Source: Aeromonas hydrophila subsp. hydrophila ATCC 7966 (lineage in GTDB: Bacteria > Pseudomonadota > Gammaproteobacteria > Enterobacterales > Aeromonadaceae). From it: a stretch of 64,000 bases of DNA. Position 1 is the first letter of the stretch. Each line of letters begins with the position of its first letter. The notes beneath the pieces were generated by a model. That model ran no database searches and was not told where the DNA came from. It saw only the letters and a program-made list of their open reading frames with translations. The stretch is from contig NC_008570.1 in assembly GCF_000014805.1 (NCBI RefSeq), forward strand, positions 3,167,001 through 3,231,000. The letters are read 5' to 3'. The translations under genes were made by a program, and so were the position numbers. Positions 10,370-19,847 of the stretch are shown here, piece by piece.

Positions 10370-10580
10370 ACGCGCACATCCCGTTCACAAGAGCTATCCG
10401 GTTCACAATACAAAACAGGGGCATCACTCTACCACGGTGCAGCGGGCGCAGGCAGTGCAGAAATGGCGCCAACCCCCTCCCGGCGGTGCTTTTTCGCCAT
10501 ATTTGCGGTGGGCGGGGCTTCATATGGCCTGTGACAGCAGGCACAATGCTACGGAGTACCCATTTTCCAAGGAGAGCAGG

Positions 10581-11093
10581 ATGCAAAAGCAATTGGTCGT
10601 GACCGTGATAGGCGCTGACAAGCCCGGTATCGTCGAGAGTCTGGCGGACGTCATCACCCACCAGCAGGGCAACTGGCTGGCCAGTTCCATGAGCGAGCTG
10701 GCGGGACAATTTGCCGGCATCCTGCACGTGAGCGTGCCTGACGAGCACTACCGTAGCCTGTGCGAGGCGCTGGTGATGCTGCCCGGCCTCACCGTCAGCT
10801 TCGCCGAAGGCCAGCTCAGCCAGGAGCCGGAACGGCAGGTGATGGTAAGTGTCACCGGCAACGACCGGGCCGGCATCGTCCACGAAGTAGCCAGCATCCT
10901 GCGTCAGCTCAACATCAACGTGGCCGACCTCACCACCGGCTGCGAACCGGCTCCCCACTCCGGCGCCCCGCTCTTCTACGCCCACGCTCTGGTGGCGCTG
11001 CCACCCCGACTCGAACTGGGGGATCTCATCAGCGCGCTGGAGTCGCTGTCGGACGATCTGGTGGTCGACATCGATCAGGCCATCATCGACTGA
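10581..11093 (+). CDS. Tandem ACT-domain protein (GcvR-like)
   Basis: A 170-residue protein made of two ACT domains: residues about 5-80 (VTVIGADKPGIVESLADVI) and 88-168 (VSVTGNDRAGIVHEVASIL). Both carry the G-x-D-x-x-G-I-V turn typical of amino-acid-binding ACT folds. It resembles the GcvR family, in E. coli an accessory repressor of the glycine cleavage operon, but it lacks close identity to E. coli GcvR and no gcv gene is nearby, so I give no symbol. The start at 10581 is supported by AAGGAG about 9 bases upstream; the longer open frame from 10287 has no such support. A Pho box for ppk begins 6 bases after its stop. Confidence 0.85.
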   Translation: MQKQLVVTVIGADKPGIVESLADVITHQQGNWLASSMSELAGQFAGILHVSVPDEHYRSLCEALVMLPGLTVSFAEGQLSQEPERQVMVSVTGNDRAGIVHEVASILRQLNINVADLTTGCEPAPHSGAPLFYAHALVALPPRLELGDLISALESLSDDLVVDIDQAIID

Positions 11094-11098
11094 GCGAA

Positions 11099-11116
11099 GG
11101 GTCATCAATCTGTCAT
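11099..11116 (+). promoter_or_regulatory. Pho box of the ppk1-ppx operon
   Basis: Two 7-base half-sites, GGGTCAT and CTGTCAT, separated by CAAT, fit the 11-base periodicity of PhoB boxes (consensus CTGTCAT). A -10-like CATAAC lies 10 bases downstream at 11127-11132, as in PhoB-activated promoters. This implies induction of ppk1 under phosphate limitation. Confidence 0.8.
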
Positions 11117-11168
11117 ATTTCCACGCCATAACTGCCGCGCAGACGCGACCTGACCACAGAGGCATCAC

Positions 11169-13238
11169 ATGAGCACCGACAAGCAGTATGAAGAGAAGGA
11201 GCTGAGTTGGCTCTCATTCAATGAACGGGTGTTGCAAGAGGCAATGGACAAGACGGTTCCGCTCATCGAGCGGGTCCGTTTCCTGGGGATCTTCTCCTCC
11301 AATCAGGATGAGTTCTTCAAGGTGCGGGTGTCGGACGTCAAGCGCCGCATCCTGATCAACGAAGTGCACGGCGGCGACGACGAGGCCAAGGTGCTGCTGC
11401 GCGCCATCCAGCAGAAGGTGATGGCGCTCGGCGAGGCGTTCGACAACACCTACAAGGAGCTGTTGATAGCGCTCGCCCGCCACAACATCTTCCTGGTCAA
11501 CGAGTACCAACTCTCCGAGTCGATCCAGCAGTGGCTGCGGGTCTTCTTCAAGGAGAAGGTGCTGCGCCACATCATCCCGATCCTGCTCAACAAAGAGGTC
11601 AACCCGGTCAAGTTCCTGAAAGACGAGTACACCTATCTGGCCATCGAAATGAAGAAGAACGGTCAGGTGATCCAGTACGCGCTGGTGGAGGTGCCGACCG
11701 ACGATCTGCCCCGCTTCTTCCAGCTGCCGCCGGAAGGCACCCGCCGCAAGAAGCAGATCATCATCCTCGACAACGTCATCCGCTTCTGTCTTGACGAGAT
11801 CTTCAAGGGCTTCTTCGACTACGACGAGATAGCCGCCTACGCGGTCAAGCTGACCCGGGATGCCGAATACGATCTCTCCGACCAGCTGGATCTGAGCCTG
11901 GTGGACAAGATGAGTGACGGCTTGAAGCAGCGCCTCACCGCCATGCCGGTGCGCTTCGTCTACGAGCGGGAGATGCCGGCGGCAATGATCAGCTTCCTGA
12001 AGCTCAAGCTGCAGATCAGCTCCTACGACGCCATCATGCCGGGCGGTCGCTATCACAACTTCAAGGATTTCATCGGCTTCCCCAACGTGGGCCGGGATTA
12101 TCTGGAAAACCCCAAGCTGCCGGCGCTGGATTGCCGCGATTTTGACGGCTTCGTCAACGCCTTCGATGCCATCACCAAGCAGGACATACTGCTCTACTAC
12201 CCGTACCACAAGTTCCATCACTTCACCGAGCTGGTGCGCCAGGCGGCATTTGATCCGGCGGTCAGTGCCATTCGCATCAACATCTACCGGGTGGCCAAGA
12301 AGTCGCGCATCATCCACTCCCTCATCGACGCCGCCAACAACGGCAAGAAGGTGACCGTGGTGGTGGAGCTGCGCGCCCGCTTCGACGAAGCGGCCAACAT
12401 CGACTGGGCCAACATCCTGACCGATGCCGGCGTCAAGGTGGTGTTCGGGGTGCCGAGCCTCAAGATCCACTCCAAGCTCTGCCTCATCACCCGCCACGAG
12501 CAGGGTGAGGCGGTGCGCTACGCCCACATCGGCACCGGCAACTTCAACGAGAAGACGGCGAAGATCTATACCGACTTCTCTCTGCTGACCCGCCACCCGG
12601 ACATCACCGCCGAGGTGGAGGGGGTGTTCGAGTACATCGAATACCCTTATCGGCGCTACAAGTTCAACCACCTGCTGGTCTCCCCCATCAACAGCCGCCG
12701 CCAGCTCTACCGGCTCATCGACAACGAACTGGCCAACGCCAAGGCGGGCCAGCCGAGCGGCATCACCCTCAAGATCAACAACCTGGTGGACAGAGACCTC
12801 ATCAACCGGCTCTATGCCGCCGGTCAGGCCGGGGTGCCCATCCAGATGATCATCCGCGGCATGTGTGCCCTGCGTCCGGGCGTACCGGGCTTGAGCGAAA
12901 ACATCAGGGTGATCAGCATCATCGACCGCTTCCTCGAGCATCCGCGGGTGATGGTGTTCCACAACAAGGGCAATCCCCAGCTCTATATCTCCAGCGCCGA
13001 CTGGATGAGCCGCAACATCGACGGCCGCATCGAGGTGGGCACCCCCATCTATGACGAGCGGCTCAAGCAGCGCATCCTCGACATTCTCGAGCTACAACTG
13101 AGTGACACCTGCAAGGCGCGGGTCATCGATGCCGACCAGCAGAACGAATACGTGAAGCGGGGCAACCGTCGCAAGATCCGTTCCCAGGTCGCGATTTACG
13201 ACTACCTCAAACGCATAGAGTCAAACAATGGACAATAG
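11169..13238 (+). CDS. ppk1: Polyphosphate kinase 1
   Basis: A 689-residue enzyme that polymerises the gamma-phosphate of ATP into polyphosphate. It has the conserved N-terminus [16 protein letters not shown], the helical domain region [18 protein letters not shown], and the two phospholipase-D-like catalytic domains. The autophosphorylated His lies in [11 protein letters not shown] near residue 435, and the second His segment is in [23 protein letters not shown] near residue 595. Length equals E. coli Ppk (688). It overlaps ppx by 11 bases, so synthesis and degradation of polyphosphate are co-expressed, preceded by a Pho box. Confidence 0.98.
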   Translation: MSTDKQYEEKELSWLSFNERVLQEAMDKTVPLIERVRFLGIFSSNQDEFFKVRVSDVKRRILINEVHGGDDEAKVLLRAIQQKVMALGEAFDNTYKELLIALARHNIFLVNEYQLSESIQQWLRVFFKEKVLRHIIPILLNKEVNPVKFLKDEYTYLAIEMKKNGQVIQYALVEVPTDDLPRFFQLPPEGTRRKKQIIILDNVIRFCLDEIFKGFFDYDEIAAYAVKLTRDAEYDLSDQLDLSLVDKMSDGLKQRLTAMPVRFVYEREMPAAMISFLKLKLQISSYDAIMPGGRYHNFKDFIGFPNVGRDYLENPKLPALDCRDFDGFVNAFDAITKQDILLYYPYHKFHHFTELVRQAAFDPAVSAIRINIYRVAKKSRIIHSLIDAANNGKKVTVVVELRARFDEAANIDWANILTDAGVKVVFGVPSLKIHSKLCLITRHEQGEAVRYAHIGTGNFNEKTAKIYTDFSLLTRHPDITAEVEGVFEYIEYPYRRYKFNHLLVSPINSRRQLYRLIDNELANAKAGQPSGITLKINNLVDRDLINRLYAAGQAGVPIQMIIRGMCALRPGVPGLSENIRVISIIDRFLEHPRVMVFHNKGNPQLYISSADWMSRNIDGRIEVGTPIYDERLKQRILDILELQLSDTCKARVIDADQQNEYVKRGNRRKIRSQVAIYDYLKRIESNNGQ

Positions 13239-14718
13239 CCTGTACGCCGCCGTCGATCTGGGCTCGAACAGCTTTCACATGGTCATCGCCCGTCTCACCG
13301 AAGGACGGCTGCAGATCGTCGATCGGATAAAAGAACGGGTCCGACTGGCAGAGGGGATGGACAGCCAGCGCCGCATGTCTGCCGAAGCCATGACCCGGGG
13401 CCTCGACTGCCTCGCCCTGTTTGCCGAGCGGCTGACCAACATCAAGCCGGATCAGATCCGCATCGCCGGCACCTATACCCTGCGCCGTGCCAGCAACGCC
13501 CGCGAGTTCGTGAGCGAGGCGGCCAAGGTGCTCAACCACCCCATCGAGATCATCAGCGGCCAGGAAGAGGCGCGCCTCATCTATCAGGGGGTCGCCCATA
13601 CCCAGCACATCGAAGGCCAGGTACTGGTGGTAGACATTGGCGGTGGCAGCACCGAGCTCATCATCGGCGAGGGGTTCGATCACAAGGCGCTCACCAGCCG
13701 CAAGATGGGCTGCGTCAGCTTCACCCAGAGCTTCTTTGCCAACGGCAAGCTGAGCGAGAAGGCCTTCAACAATGCCGTGCTGGAAGCCCAACACCAGCTC
13801 GCTCCCATCATCAACCAGTACCGCAAGCTGGGCTGGCAGAGCTGCCTCGGCAGCTCGGGCTCGATCCGCACCGTGCGCGATGTGTTGCAGGGAGAAGAGT
13901 GGACCGATGGTGCCATCACCCTGGCCGGGCTGGAGCGGCTCAAGCAGGAGATGATCAGGCACAAGCGGGTCGGCGATCTCAAGCTGGCCGGCCTCACCGA
14001 GGAGCGTCAGGAGGTGTTTGCTGCCGCGGTGGCCATCCTGCTCGGGCTCTTCACCTCGCTGCCCATCGAGCGGATGGACTATTCCGATGGTGCCCTGCGT
14101 GAGGGGTTGCTGTACGAGTTCGAGGAGCGCCTGCAGCACCACGACATTCGCGAACGCACCGCTCTGGCGCTCTCCACCCACTATCGCATCGACAAGCGTC
14201 AGGCTGGCCGGGTCGAACAGAGCGTGCTGACCCTGTTCGATCTGCTCAGCGGCCCCTGGGAGATGCCGGAGGAGCCCTATCGCGCCATCCTCGGTTGGGC
14301 GGCGCGGCTGCACGAAATCGGCCTTGCCATCAACTACAGCGGCATTCACCGTCACTCCGCCTATATCCTGCAGCATACCGACCTGCCCGGTTTCAACCAG
14401 GACGATCAGGCCCTGCTGGCCGCGCTGGTACGCTTTCACCGCAAGGGGCTCAAGCTCTCCGAGCTCCCTTCCCTGCCCAACCACGACGAACAGACGGTGC
14501 TGCGTTGCATCCGCATTCTGCGCCTCGCGGTTGCCGCCCACCATAGGCGCCAGGACAACCTGCTGCCCGATTGGCACGTGCAGGCCGCCGGCGATCAGCT
14601 GGTGGTCACCCTGCCACTGGACTGGTGCGACGAGAACAAATTGCTGATGCAGAATCTGGAGAAGGAGCATCGCTACTGTCAGGAACAGGGCTGGCCACTG
14701 CTGTTCCAGCTCGGCTGA
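13228..14718 (+). CDS. ppx: Exopolyphosphatase
   Basis: A 496-residue Ppx/GppA phosphatase that removes terminal phosphates from polyphosphate. The actin-like fold motifs are visible: phosphate-1 loop [17 protein letters not shown] at the N-terminus, [10 protein letters not shown] near residue 90, the catalytic Glu region [12 protein letters not shown] near residue 113, and phosphate-2 [14 protein letters not shown] near residue 135. The C-terminal half (after residue 310) is HD-like helical. Its ATG lies inside the last codons of ppk1. A hairpin with flanking A and T runs ends the operon. GppA is the alternative member of the family, but the ppk1 linkage favours Ppx. Confidence 0.96.
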   Translation: MDNSLYAAVDLGSNSFHMVIARLTEGRLQIVDRIKERVRLAEGMDSQRRMSAEAMTRGLDCLALFAERLTNIKPDQIRIAGTYTLRRASNAREFVSEAAKVLNHPIEIISGQEEARLIYQGVAHTQHIEGQVLVVDIGGGSTELIIGEGFDHKALTSRKMGCVSFTQSFFANGKLSEKAFNNAVLEAQHQLAPIINQYRKLGWQSCLGSSGSIRTVRDVLQGEEWTDGAITLAGLERLKQEMIRHKRVGDLKLAGLTEERQEVFAAAVAILLGLFTSLPIERMDYSDGALREGLLYEFEERLQHHDIRERTALALSTHYRIDKRQAGRVEQSVLTLFDLLSGPWEMPEEPYRAILGWAARLHEIGLAINYSGIHRHSAYILQHTDLPGFNQDDQALLAALVRFHRKGLKLSELPSLPNHDEQTVLRCIRILRLAVAAHHRRQDNLLPDWHVQAAGDQLVVTLPLDWCDENKLLMQNLEKEHRYCQEQGWPLLFQLG

Positions 14719-14734
14719 CGCCGGCTCGGCGAGA

Positions 14735-14764
14735 CAAAAAAGGCAGCCCACGGGCTGCCTTTTA
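14735..14764. terminator. Bidirectional terminator between ppx and mgtE
   Basis: Stem AAGGCAGCC and GGCTGCCTT around CACG, with A6 to the left and T4 to the right, between the convergent stops of ppx and mgtE. Confidence 0.88.
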
Positions 14765-14782
14765 CATTTTCGGGATGGCGAC

Positions 14783-16126
14783 TTACTGCAGCTCAGGTAG
14801 CAGCAGCTTGGCGATTTCGAAGTAGATGATAAGACCGGTACCATCCACCAGGGTGGCGATGAAGGGGGCGGATACCACGGCCGGGTCGATGCGGAAGCGA
14901 CGCAGCACCATGGGGATCACCGAAGCAACGGTGGCGCTCCACAGCACGATGGCGATGATGGTCAGGGTGACGACCATGCCGATCTGGGGGCCAACCCCCA
15001 GGCTCCAGGCCCGTACCCAGGCGGCCAGCGCGATGGCGGCCGAGATGAGCAGACCGGTGGAGATCTCCTTTTTCAGCACGGTGCCGAGGTTGCGCAGGCT
15101 CACCTCCCCGACCGCCATGGCTCGCACTATGGTGGTGGTGATCTGGGTACCACTGTTGCCGCCGGTGCCGATCAGGAGCGGAATGAAGAAGGCCAGCGCG
15201 ATGGCCGCTTCCAGCTGCTCCTCAAACGCCCGCAGCACGGTACCGGTATAGGCTTCGGCCACGAACAGGATCAGCAGCCAGCCCACCCGCTTGCGCCACA
15301 GTTGCCAGGGGGTTGCCTGCAGATAGGGAGTGTCGAGCGGCGAGGAACCACCCTGCATCTCCGCATCCTCGGTGGATTCGAGCTCCAGGATGTCGGCGGC
15401 ATCGTCCACATGGAAGATCCCCACCAGTTTGCCCTGATCCTCGACCGGCAGGGTCGAGATGTCGCGGTCGATCAGCAGGCGGGCGGCCAGTTCCTGATCC
15501 GCCCGGGCATTGATGCGCACCGTCTCCCGGTCCATCAACTCGCTCACCGGCAGTTGCGGGTCAGCAATCAGCAGGGATTTGAGCGAGATGCTGCCAAGCA
15601 GGCGGTGGTCGTTGTTGACCACATAGAGGTTCTGGAACAGCTGGGCGTTGTCCCAAGCATCGTGGATCAGCTGCTTGGCGCTGCCCACCGTCTCCTGATC
15701 GCCGATGGCCAGGAATTCGTGGCGCATGTTGGCGCCCACCGATTCGGTCGGCCAGTCGAGCAGGGAGTAGAAGGTGGACTGCACCTGCTCCGGGAAGCGG
15801 GCAAGCAGCATGGTGCGATCACTGCTGCCCAGCCGGCGCAGAATGGCCAGCATGTCGCGACGGGGCATGGCCCCCTGCAACACGCTGACGATGCTGGCAT
15901 GCAGCCGCATCAGCAGGCGCCCGGCACAGTCTGCCGACAGCGAACTGAGCAGCGCCGCCCCATCGGCAGTGGGCAGGGTATCGAAGATGCAGTTGAGCTC
16001 TTCCGGACGCAGGGTCAGCAGCTGATCGGCACGCTGAACCGGATCCAGGTTGTGCTCCAGCCAGCCCTGCAGGGCAGCCAGATCGAGCAGTTGATGACGA
16101 TTGAGTAGAGTCTGTGTTTTCTTCAT
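14783..16126 (-). CDS. mgtE: MgtE-type magnesium transporter/channel
   Basis: A 447-residue inner-membrane Mg2+ channel. It has the standard order: cytosolic helical MgtE_N domain (residues about 20-125), paired CBS domains (about 130-250, with the second carrying DRDISTLPVEDQGKLVG), a connecting helix, then about five transmembrane helices from residue 285 (VGWLLILFVAEAYTGTVL) to the C-terminus. The pore-family segment PLLIGTGGNSGTQ is present. The start at 16126 is preferred over 16141 because GAGG lies about 8 bases before it. The gene is preceded by an M-box magnesium riboswitch, so expression should fall when Mg2+ is plentiful. Confidence 0.96.
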   Translation of the reverse strand: MKKTQTLLNRHQLLDLAALQGWLEHNLDPVQRADQLLTLRPEELNCIFDTLPTADGAALLSSLSADCAGRLLMRLHASIVSVLQGAMPRRDMLAILRRLGSSDRTMLLARFPEQVQSTFYSLLDWPTESVGANMRHEFLAIGDQETVGSAKQLIHDAWDNAQLFQNLYVVNNDHRLLGSISLKSLLIADPQLPVSELMDRETVRINARADQELAARLLIDRDISTLPVEDQGKLVGIFHVDDAADILELESTEDAEMQGGSSPLDTPYLQATPWQLWRKRVGWLLILFVAEAYTGTVLRAFEEQLEAAIALAFFIPLLIGTGGNSGTQITTTIVRAMAVGEVSLRNLGTVLKKEISTGLLISAAIALAAWVRAWSLGVGPQIGMVVTLTIIAIVLWSATVASVIPMVLRRFRIDPAVVSAPFIATLVDGTGLIIYFEIAKLLLPELQ

Positions 16127-16228
16127 CACAAATGACCTCATGTGATTTCAGGCAAGCCTGAGCGCGAACGGTGATCCGTCGCCGTCTGAAAGAAAACAGC
16201 AATTTGATTGACGAGTAATAGGCAGGAA

Positions 16229-16250
16229 ATGACGCCGTCCGGCGTGTCAT
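16229..16250 (-). promoter_or_regulatory. Possible expression-platform hairpin of the mgtE leader
   Basis: ATGACGCCG and CGGCGTGTCAT around TC form a stem with one bulged base directly after the M-box aptamer and 100 bases before mgtE. It overlaps the 3' side of the presumed P1. The following minus-strand run is only TTTCC, so terminator strength is doubtful. Confidence 0.45.
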
Positions 16251-16418
16251 CATCCCCACGTACCAGCTTTAGCACTGCATAACGTATCCGGCATGCCGGA
16301 AGCCACTTGGGTTTACACCTTAATCCGATGAAAACTGTCCTGATCTTGGGCGTCTCTGGACGTCGTGAGATCAGTGGCCTGTGTTTATACAGGAGCCTCG
16401 CCTAACGAGATGCTGCAA
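16246..16418 (-). ncRNA. M-box magnesium riboswitch, leader of mgtE
   Basis: On the minus strand the leader has the 5' signature GTTAGGCGAGGCTCCTGTA (about 16393-16407) followed by hairpin CCTGT/ACAGG, the internal GACGTCCAGAGACGCC segment, AAGGTGTAAACCC, and the 3' signature ATGCAGTGCTAAAGCT (about 16264-16279). These match the conserved blocks of the M-box (ykoK) aptamer, including the order and spacing of the B. subtilis mgtE leader. CATC near 16415 and GATG near 16250 can close P1. A hairpin at 16229-16250 followed by TTTCC may be the expression platform. Boundaries are approximate; the assignment is by memory of the consensus. Confidence 0.92.
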
Positions 16419-16451
16419 ATATGCGCACAACCCTCTGTTGTGCGGGCTGCA

Positions 16452-16479
16452 TGATTATCGAATGCTCAATAGGAGTCAA
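16452..16479 (-). promoter_or_regulatory. Candidate sigma70 promoter of mgtE
   Basis: Minus-strand TTGACT (16474-16479) and TAATCA (16452-16457) are separated by 16 bases, just upstream of the riboswitch. The start site would be near 16445, directly before a hairpin GCACAAC/GTTGTGC at 16425-16443. The -10 match is modest. Confidence 0.45.
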
Positions 16480-16581
16480 CCCGTCGCCATGCGCTAAATA
16501 GCCTGTGGCAACAGCTTGTTACAATTGGCCGGCATGGGGAGTTGAATGAGGATAAACGAGCGGGAAAAACAGGGGCCAAGC

Positions 16582-16629
16582 GGGTAACCATCGCTCGCAG
16601 CCATCAGGGCCGCGAGCGATGGGTGACCC
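16582..16629 (-). terminator. Hairpin after flgL
   Basis: Long inverted repeat whose core CCATCGCTCGC pairs exactly with GCGAGCGATGG, extended by imperfect GGGTAA/TGACCC pairing. It begins one base after the flgL stop and should end the flgF-L unit, though no U-tract follows. The stretch 16480-16581 between it and the mgtE promoter shows nothing I can identify. Confidence 0.65.
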
Positions 16630-16630
16630 G

Positions 16631-17839
16631 TCAACGAATGTAGTCGAACAGGGTCAGCTTGCTGATCTTGCTGAAGGAGAGCTGGGTGGCGCTCAGTGCC
16701 GCATCCTCTTTTGACAGGGTGGCAATCACCTCATAGAGATCTGCTTCGGAGACCTTGGCCCTCGCCTGCTGATTCAAGGTGCTCAGCCCTTCGTTCGAGC
16801 CCATCACCTGCTCCAGCCCGTTCATTCTGCCGCCAATCTCCCCCAGCCCCTGATCCACGTTCAGCCGGGCATTTTTCATGTGGGCGGTGGCATCCGCCAC
16901 CTTCAGCTGGAAGGTATCCGGCGTGATGTTGGGATCCCGCAGCGCCGTGATGAAATCGGACATGCCATCGAGGATGTTGTTGTTCTGGGGCGGATCCAGC
17001 ACGAAGTTTTGCGCCGCCCCCCCTGCTGGCAGCGACAGGGTCAGCTCCAGCCCGTTGAAGGGGATCTTGTTGCCCGCCACATAGTCGCCGCTTTGCAGCA
17101 AGGCACCGCCGCCATCCCTGATCTCATAGGTATCCGGCGTGCCGGCGATGGTATTCACCGTATACTGGTTGCTGGCAAGCGAAGGGTCGTAGTTGTTGCG
17201 ATAGAAGCTGTCGAAGTGGCCCTGATCGGCCACCCCGACCTGAATATTGGCGCTCCCCGCGCTGCTGGTTCTGCGTGTCGGTACTATCTCGAACAGGTTG
17301 AAGCCGGAATCATTGGCGGCAATCTGCACCGTCGGCGACACCTGAATGTTGCGCTGGCCGGTATCCCCCTGAAACACATAATTGCCGCTGGCATCCTGAA
17401 TGAAGGGCTGGGTCTTGCTCTGGTTGCCGCCGAAGATATATTCGCCCTGGGAGTTCTTGCTGTTCATCAGGTCGAACATCTGCTTTTGCAGCCCCTCCAG
17501 CTCGCTGGCAATGGCCTGACGATCCTCGTACCCCACCGCCGAGTCGTTCGCCTTCTGGATCAGGGTCTGGGCACTGGTCATGGCGGTGTTGAGGGCGGTC
17601 AGCACCGTCTCCTCGTGGCCCAGGCTGTTTTCCAGCAGGCTGCCGTTGACCCCGTACTGCTTGAAGAGATCGATCTCCTTGGTCAGCGCCAGCTTCTGGC
17701 TCATGCCGGAGGGATCTTCCCCCGCCGTCTTGAACTTGTTGCCGGTCATCAGCTGCTCATACGCCGTGCTCAGCCGCTCGTTGGCGCCATTCAGCGAGGA
17801 GATATTGCGGTCATAGACCATGTTGGTGGTAATACGCAT
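16631..17839 (-). CDS. flgL: Flagellar hook-associated protein 3 (hook-filament junction)
   Basis: A 402-residue exported structural protein joining hook to filament. It has the flagellin-like N-terminus MRITTNMVYDRNISSLNGAN and heptad-rich coiled-coil ends (residues about 1-140 and 310-402), the C-terminal YEVIATLSKEDAALSATQLSFSKI being typical. The central part is variable. No signal peptide is expected because it leaves through the flagellar type III apparatus. It is the last gene of the flgF-L unit, 4 bases after flgK, and ends at a strong hairpin. Confidence 0.96.
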   Translation of the reverse strand: MRITTNMVYDRNISSLNGANERLSTAYEQLMTGNKFKTAGEDPSGMSQKLALTKEIDLFKQYGVNGSLLENSLGHEETVLTALNTAMTSAQTLIQKANDSAVGYEDRQAIASELEGLQKQMFDLMNSKNSQGEYIFGGNQSKTQPFIQDASGNYVFQGDTGQRNIQVSPTVQIAANDSGFNLFEIVPTRRTSSAGSANIQVGVADQGHFDSFYRNNYDPSLASNQYTVNTIAGTPDTYEIRDGGGALLQSGDYVAGNKIPFNGLELTLSLPAGGAAQNFVLDPPQNNNILDGMSDFITALRDPNITPDTFQLKVADATAHMKNARLNVDQGLGEIGGRMNGLEQVMGSNEGLSTLNQQARAKVSEADLYEVIATLSKEDAALSATQLSFSKISKLTLFDYIR

Positions 17840-17843
17840 CGAT

Positions 17844-19844
17844 TTACCTCACTGATGACAACAGGGTATCGAAAATGGTCTTGGCGGTGCTGACGATCTG
17901 GGCGGAGGCGGCATAGGACTGCTGATAACGGATCAGGTTGGCCGCTTCCTCTTCCAGGCTGACGCCGGAGACACTCTCGAAAATCCCCCTGCTCTGGGTC
18001 AATTTCGTTTCGTCTGCCTTGAGCTGGCTCTTGGCCTGGCTGGCGGTGTTGCCCACCCCGGTCACCAGGCTGGAGTAAGCCTCGTTGAAGGTCATCTTGT
18101 CGTTGCTGGTGCCGGCGTTGCTGCTCTTGCGCACCAGATCCTTGTTCTGCAGATCCGCCAGTGCCAGCCCGTTGGCGTTGTCGGCAAAACCGTCGGTGTT
18201 GTAGCTGAGGGTAAAGCTGTCCTTGGCCTCCACCTTGCCGGTGATGCTGAACTCGTAACCCGGAGTCTGGGCCGGGGTGGCGTAGACCTTGGGCCCACCC
18301 AGCGGACTCTCGAGGGCGGCCATCAGGTTCTGCCCCTTGCTGGAAGCGGGGGCAACCCCAATCAGCGTGGTACCGTCCGCCGCATAGACCTGGTAGTTGC
18401 CGCTGCCGTCTATCTTCACCACCTGGGGTGAGGCCGGATTCAGGCTGTTGGTGCCAAAGCCAGAGCCGGCACCGGTATTGGTGATGCCATTGAGCTTGAT
18501 CTCGGCCGAGCCGAAATTGTTCTTGTTCTTGTCGGCCTTGAGCGGCGATGCCAGCGCCAGATCTTCGGCCCGGGTTGCCAGCTGACCCAGGCCGGCTGCC
18601 GCCCGCTTGGTCGGTTGCAACAGGATCTTATCCCCCGCCGCCGGGGTGCCGGAGAGATCGATCTGGATGCCGTGACCCGCCACCTGCACCGTGGCGGGTG
18701 GCGTGGTGCCGGTGGTCAGCGAAGTGCGGTTGCCATCCTTGTCCACCGAAAACACCTCGTAACCGGTGGCGCTGCTGAACTGCACTTCGTAATCAAAGGT
18801 GGTCACTTCCGTGCCCTTGCCGGGCACGAAGCTCACCTTGGCGGCGCCACTACCGGTGTTCTGGCTGTAGGCCAGACCATCGCTCGAGCCGAGGGAGAAG
18901 AGATCCCCCCCCAGCTCGTTGTCCAGATCCATCCCCAACCGGTTTTGCTGGTTCATGGCATCGGCCATGGCGGCGGCCAGCTGGCCCAGCTCGCGCTTGG
19001 ACGGTTCCAGATCGTTGCGGGCGGAGAAGAGACCGCCGAGACCGCCACCAATGTCCTTGTTGTTCAGGGTGATCTTGTTGGGGTCCATGTTCAGCTGCAA
19101 CTCGGGCTCACGGGCATCGGGATTGCCCGGCACCACGCTGAGCTGGGCAACGCTGCCATTGAGTACCAGGGAGTGGCCGGTGCTCATGTTGACCAGCATG
19201 CTGCCGTTGTCCTGCGGCACGGTGCGGATCTCCATCTTCTCGGAAAGCTGGCGAATGGCCTCGTCCCGCTGGTCGAACAGCATCAGGTTCTCTTCCGGCG
19301 TGCCCTGGGTGCGAATGATGGCCTGATTCAGATCGTTGATGCTGTTGATCAGGCTGTTCACCCGCTTGGCCTCATCGCCGATGGTGGTGTTGATGGTGTC
19401 GGTCTGCTTGTCCAGCTGGGCCGACAGGGTGTGAAAGCGGTTTACCATGCCACTGAGCTGGCTCAGGGTGGTCTTGCGGCCGGAGATATCGGCGGGGGCT
19501 TCGTTGGCGGTATGGAAGCCCTCGAAATAGGAGCTGATGGCGGCACCGACGCTGTTGCTGGTGTCTCCCAGCAGGCTGTCGGTGTTGGCGAGCTGCTGAT
19601 AACGGGTGGAGGAGGCATAGAAGGCGGACGTGTCGCGCCTGACCTCTCCCTGGGCATAGGCGTTGATGACCCGCTCGGTCAGCATGTCGCCGGTACCAAG
19701 TCCGTTGGCATTGGTATAGATCAGGGTCCGTTCACGCACATAGCCCTGGCTATTGACGTTGACGATGTTGTTACTGGTGGTCTGCAGCAGTCGCTGCTGG
19801 GCCATCACACCCGAGGTACCAATTCCAAGCAGGTCGCTTGCCAT
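17844..19844 (-). CDS. flgK: Flagellar hook-associated protein 1
   Basis: A 666-residue protein forming the first hook-filament junction ring. The N-terminus MASDLLGIGTSGVMAQQRLLQTTSNNI carries the flagellar rod/hook N-terminal motif, followed by NVNSQGYVRE. The C-terminus has VSLEEEAANLIRYQQSYAASAQIVSTAK, the conserved hook-family helix. The large middle portion is variable, as expected for a surface-exposed domain. It lies 3 bases after flgJ and 4 before flgL, so it is tightly coupled in the operon. Confidence 0.97.
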   Translation of the reverse strand: MASDLLGIGTSGVMAQQRLLQTTSNNIVNVNSQGYVRERTLIYTNANGLGTGDMLTERVINAYAQGEVRRDTSAFYASSTRYQQLANTDSLLGDTSNSVGAAISSYFEGFHTANEAPADISGRKTTLSQLSGMVNRFHTLSAQLDKQTDTINTTIGDEAKRVNSLINSINDLNQAIIRTQGTPEENLMLFDQRDEAIRQLSEKMEIRTVPQDNGSMLVNMSTGHSLVLNGSVAQLSVVPGNPDAREPELQLNMDPNKITLNNKDIGGGLGGLFSARNDLEPSKRELGQLAAAMADAMNQQNRLGMDLDNELGGDLFSLGSSDGLAYSQNTGSGAAKVSFVPGKGTEVTTFDYEVQFSSATGYEVFSVDKDGNRTSLTTGTTPPATVQVAGHGIQIDLSGTPAAGDKILLQPTKRAAAGLGQLATRAEDLALASPLKADKNKNNFGSAEIKLNGITNTGAGSGFGTNSLNPASPQVVKIDGSGNYQVYAADGTTLIGVAPASSKGQNLMAALESPLGGPKVYATPAQTPGYEFSITGKVEAKDSFTLSYNTDGFADNANGLALADLQNKDLVRKSSNAGTSNDKMTFNEAYSSLVTGVGNTASQAKSQLKADETKLTQSRGIFESVSGVSLEEEAANLIRYQQSYAASAQIVSTAKTIFDTLLSSVR

Positions 19845-19847
19845 GAC

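Noticed and set aside
11214..12962. 582-codon minus-strand frame inside ppk1
   Set aside because: Shadow of ppk1, which is full length with all catalytic motifs.
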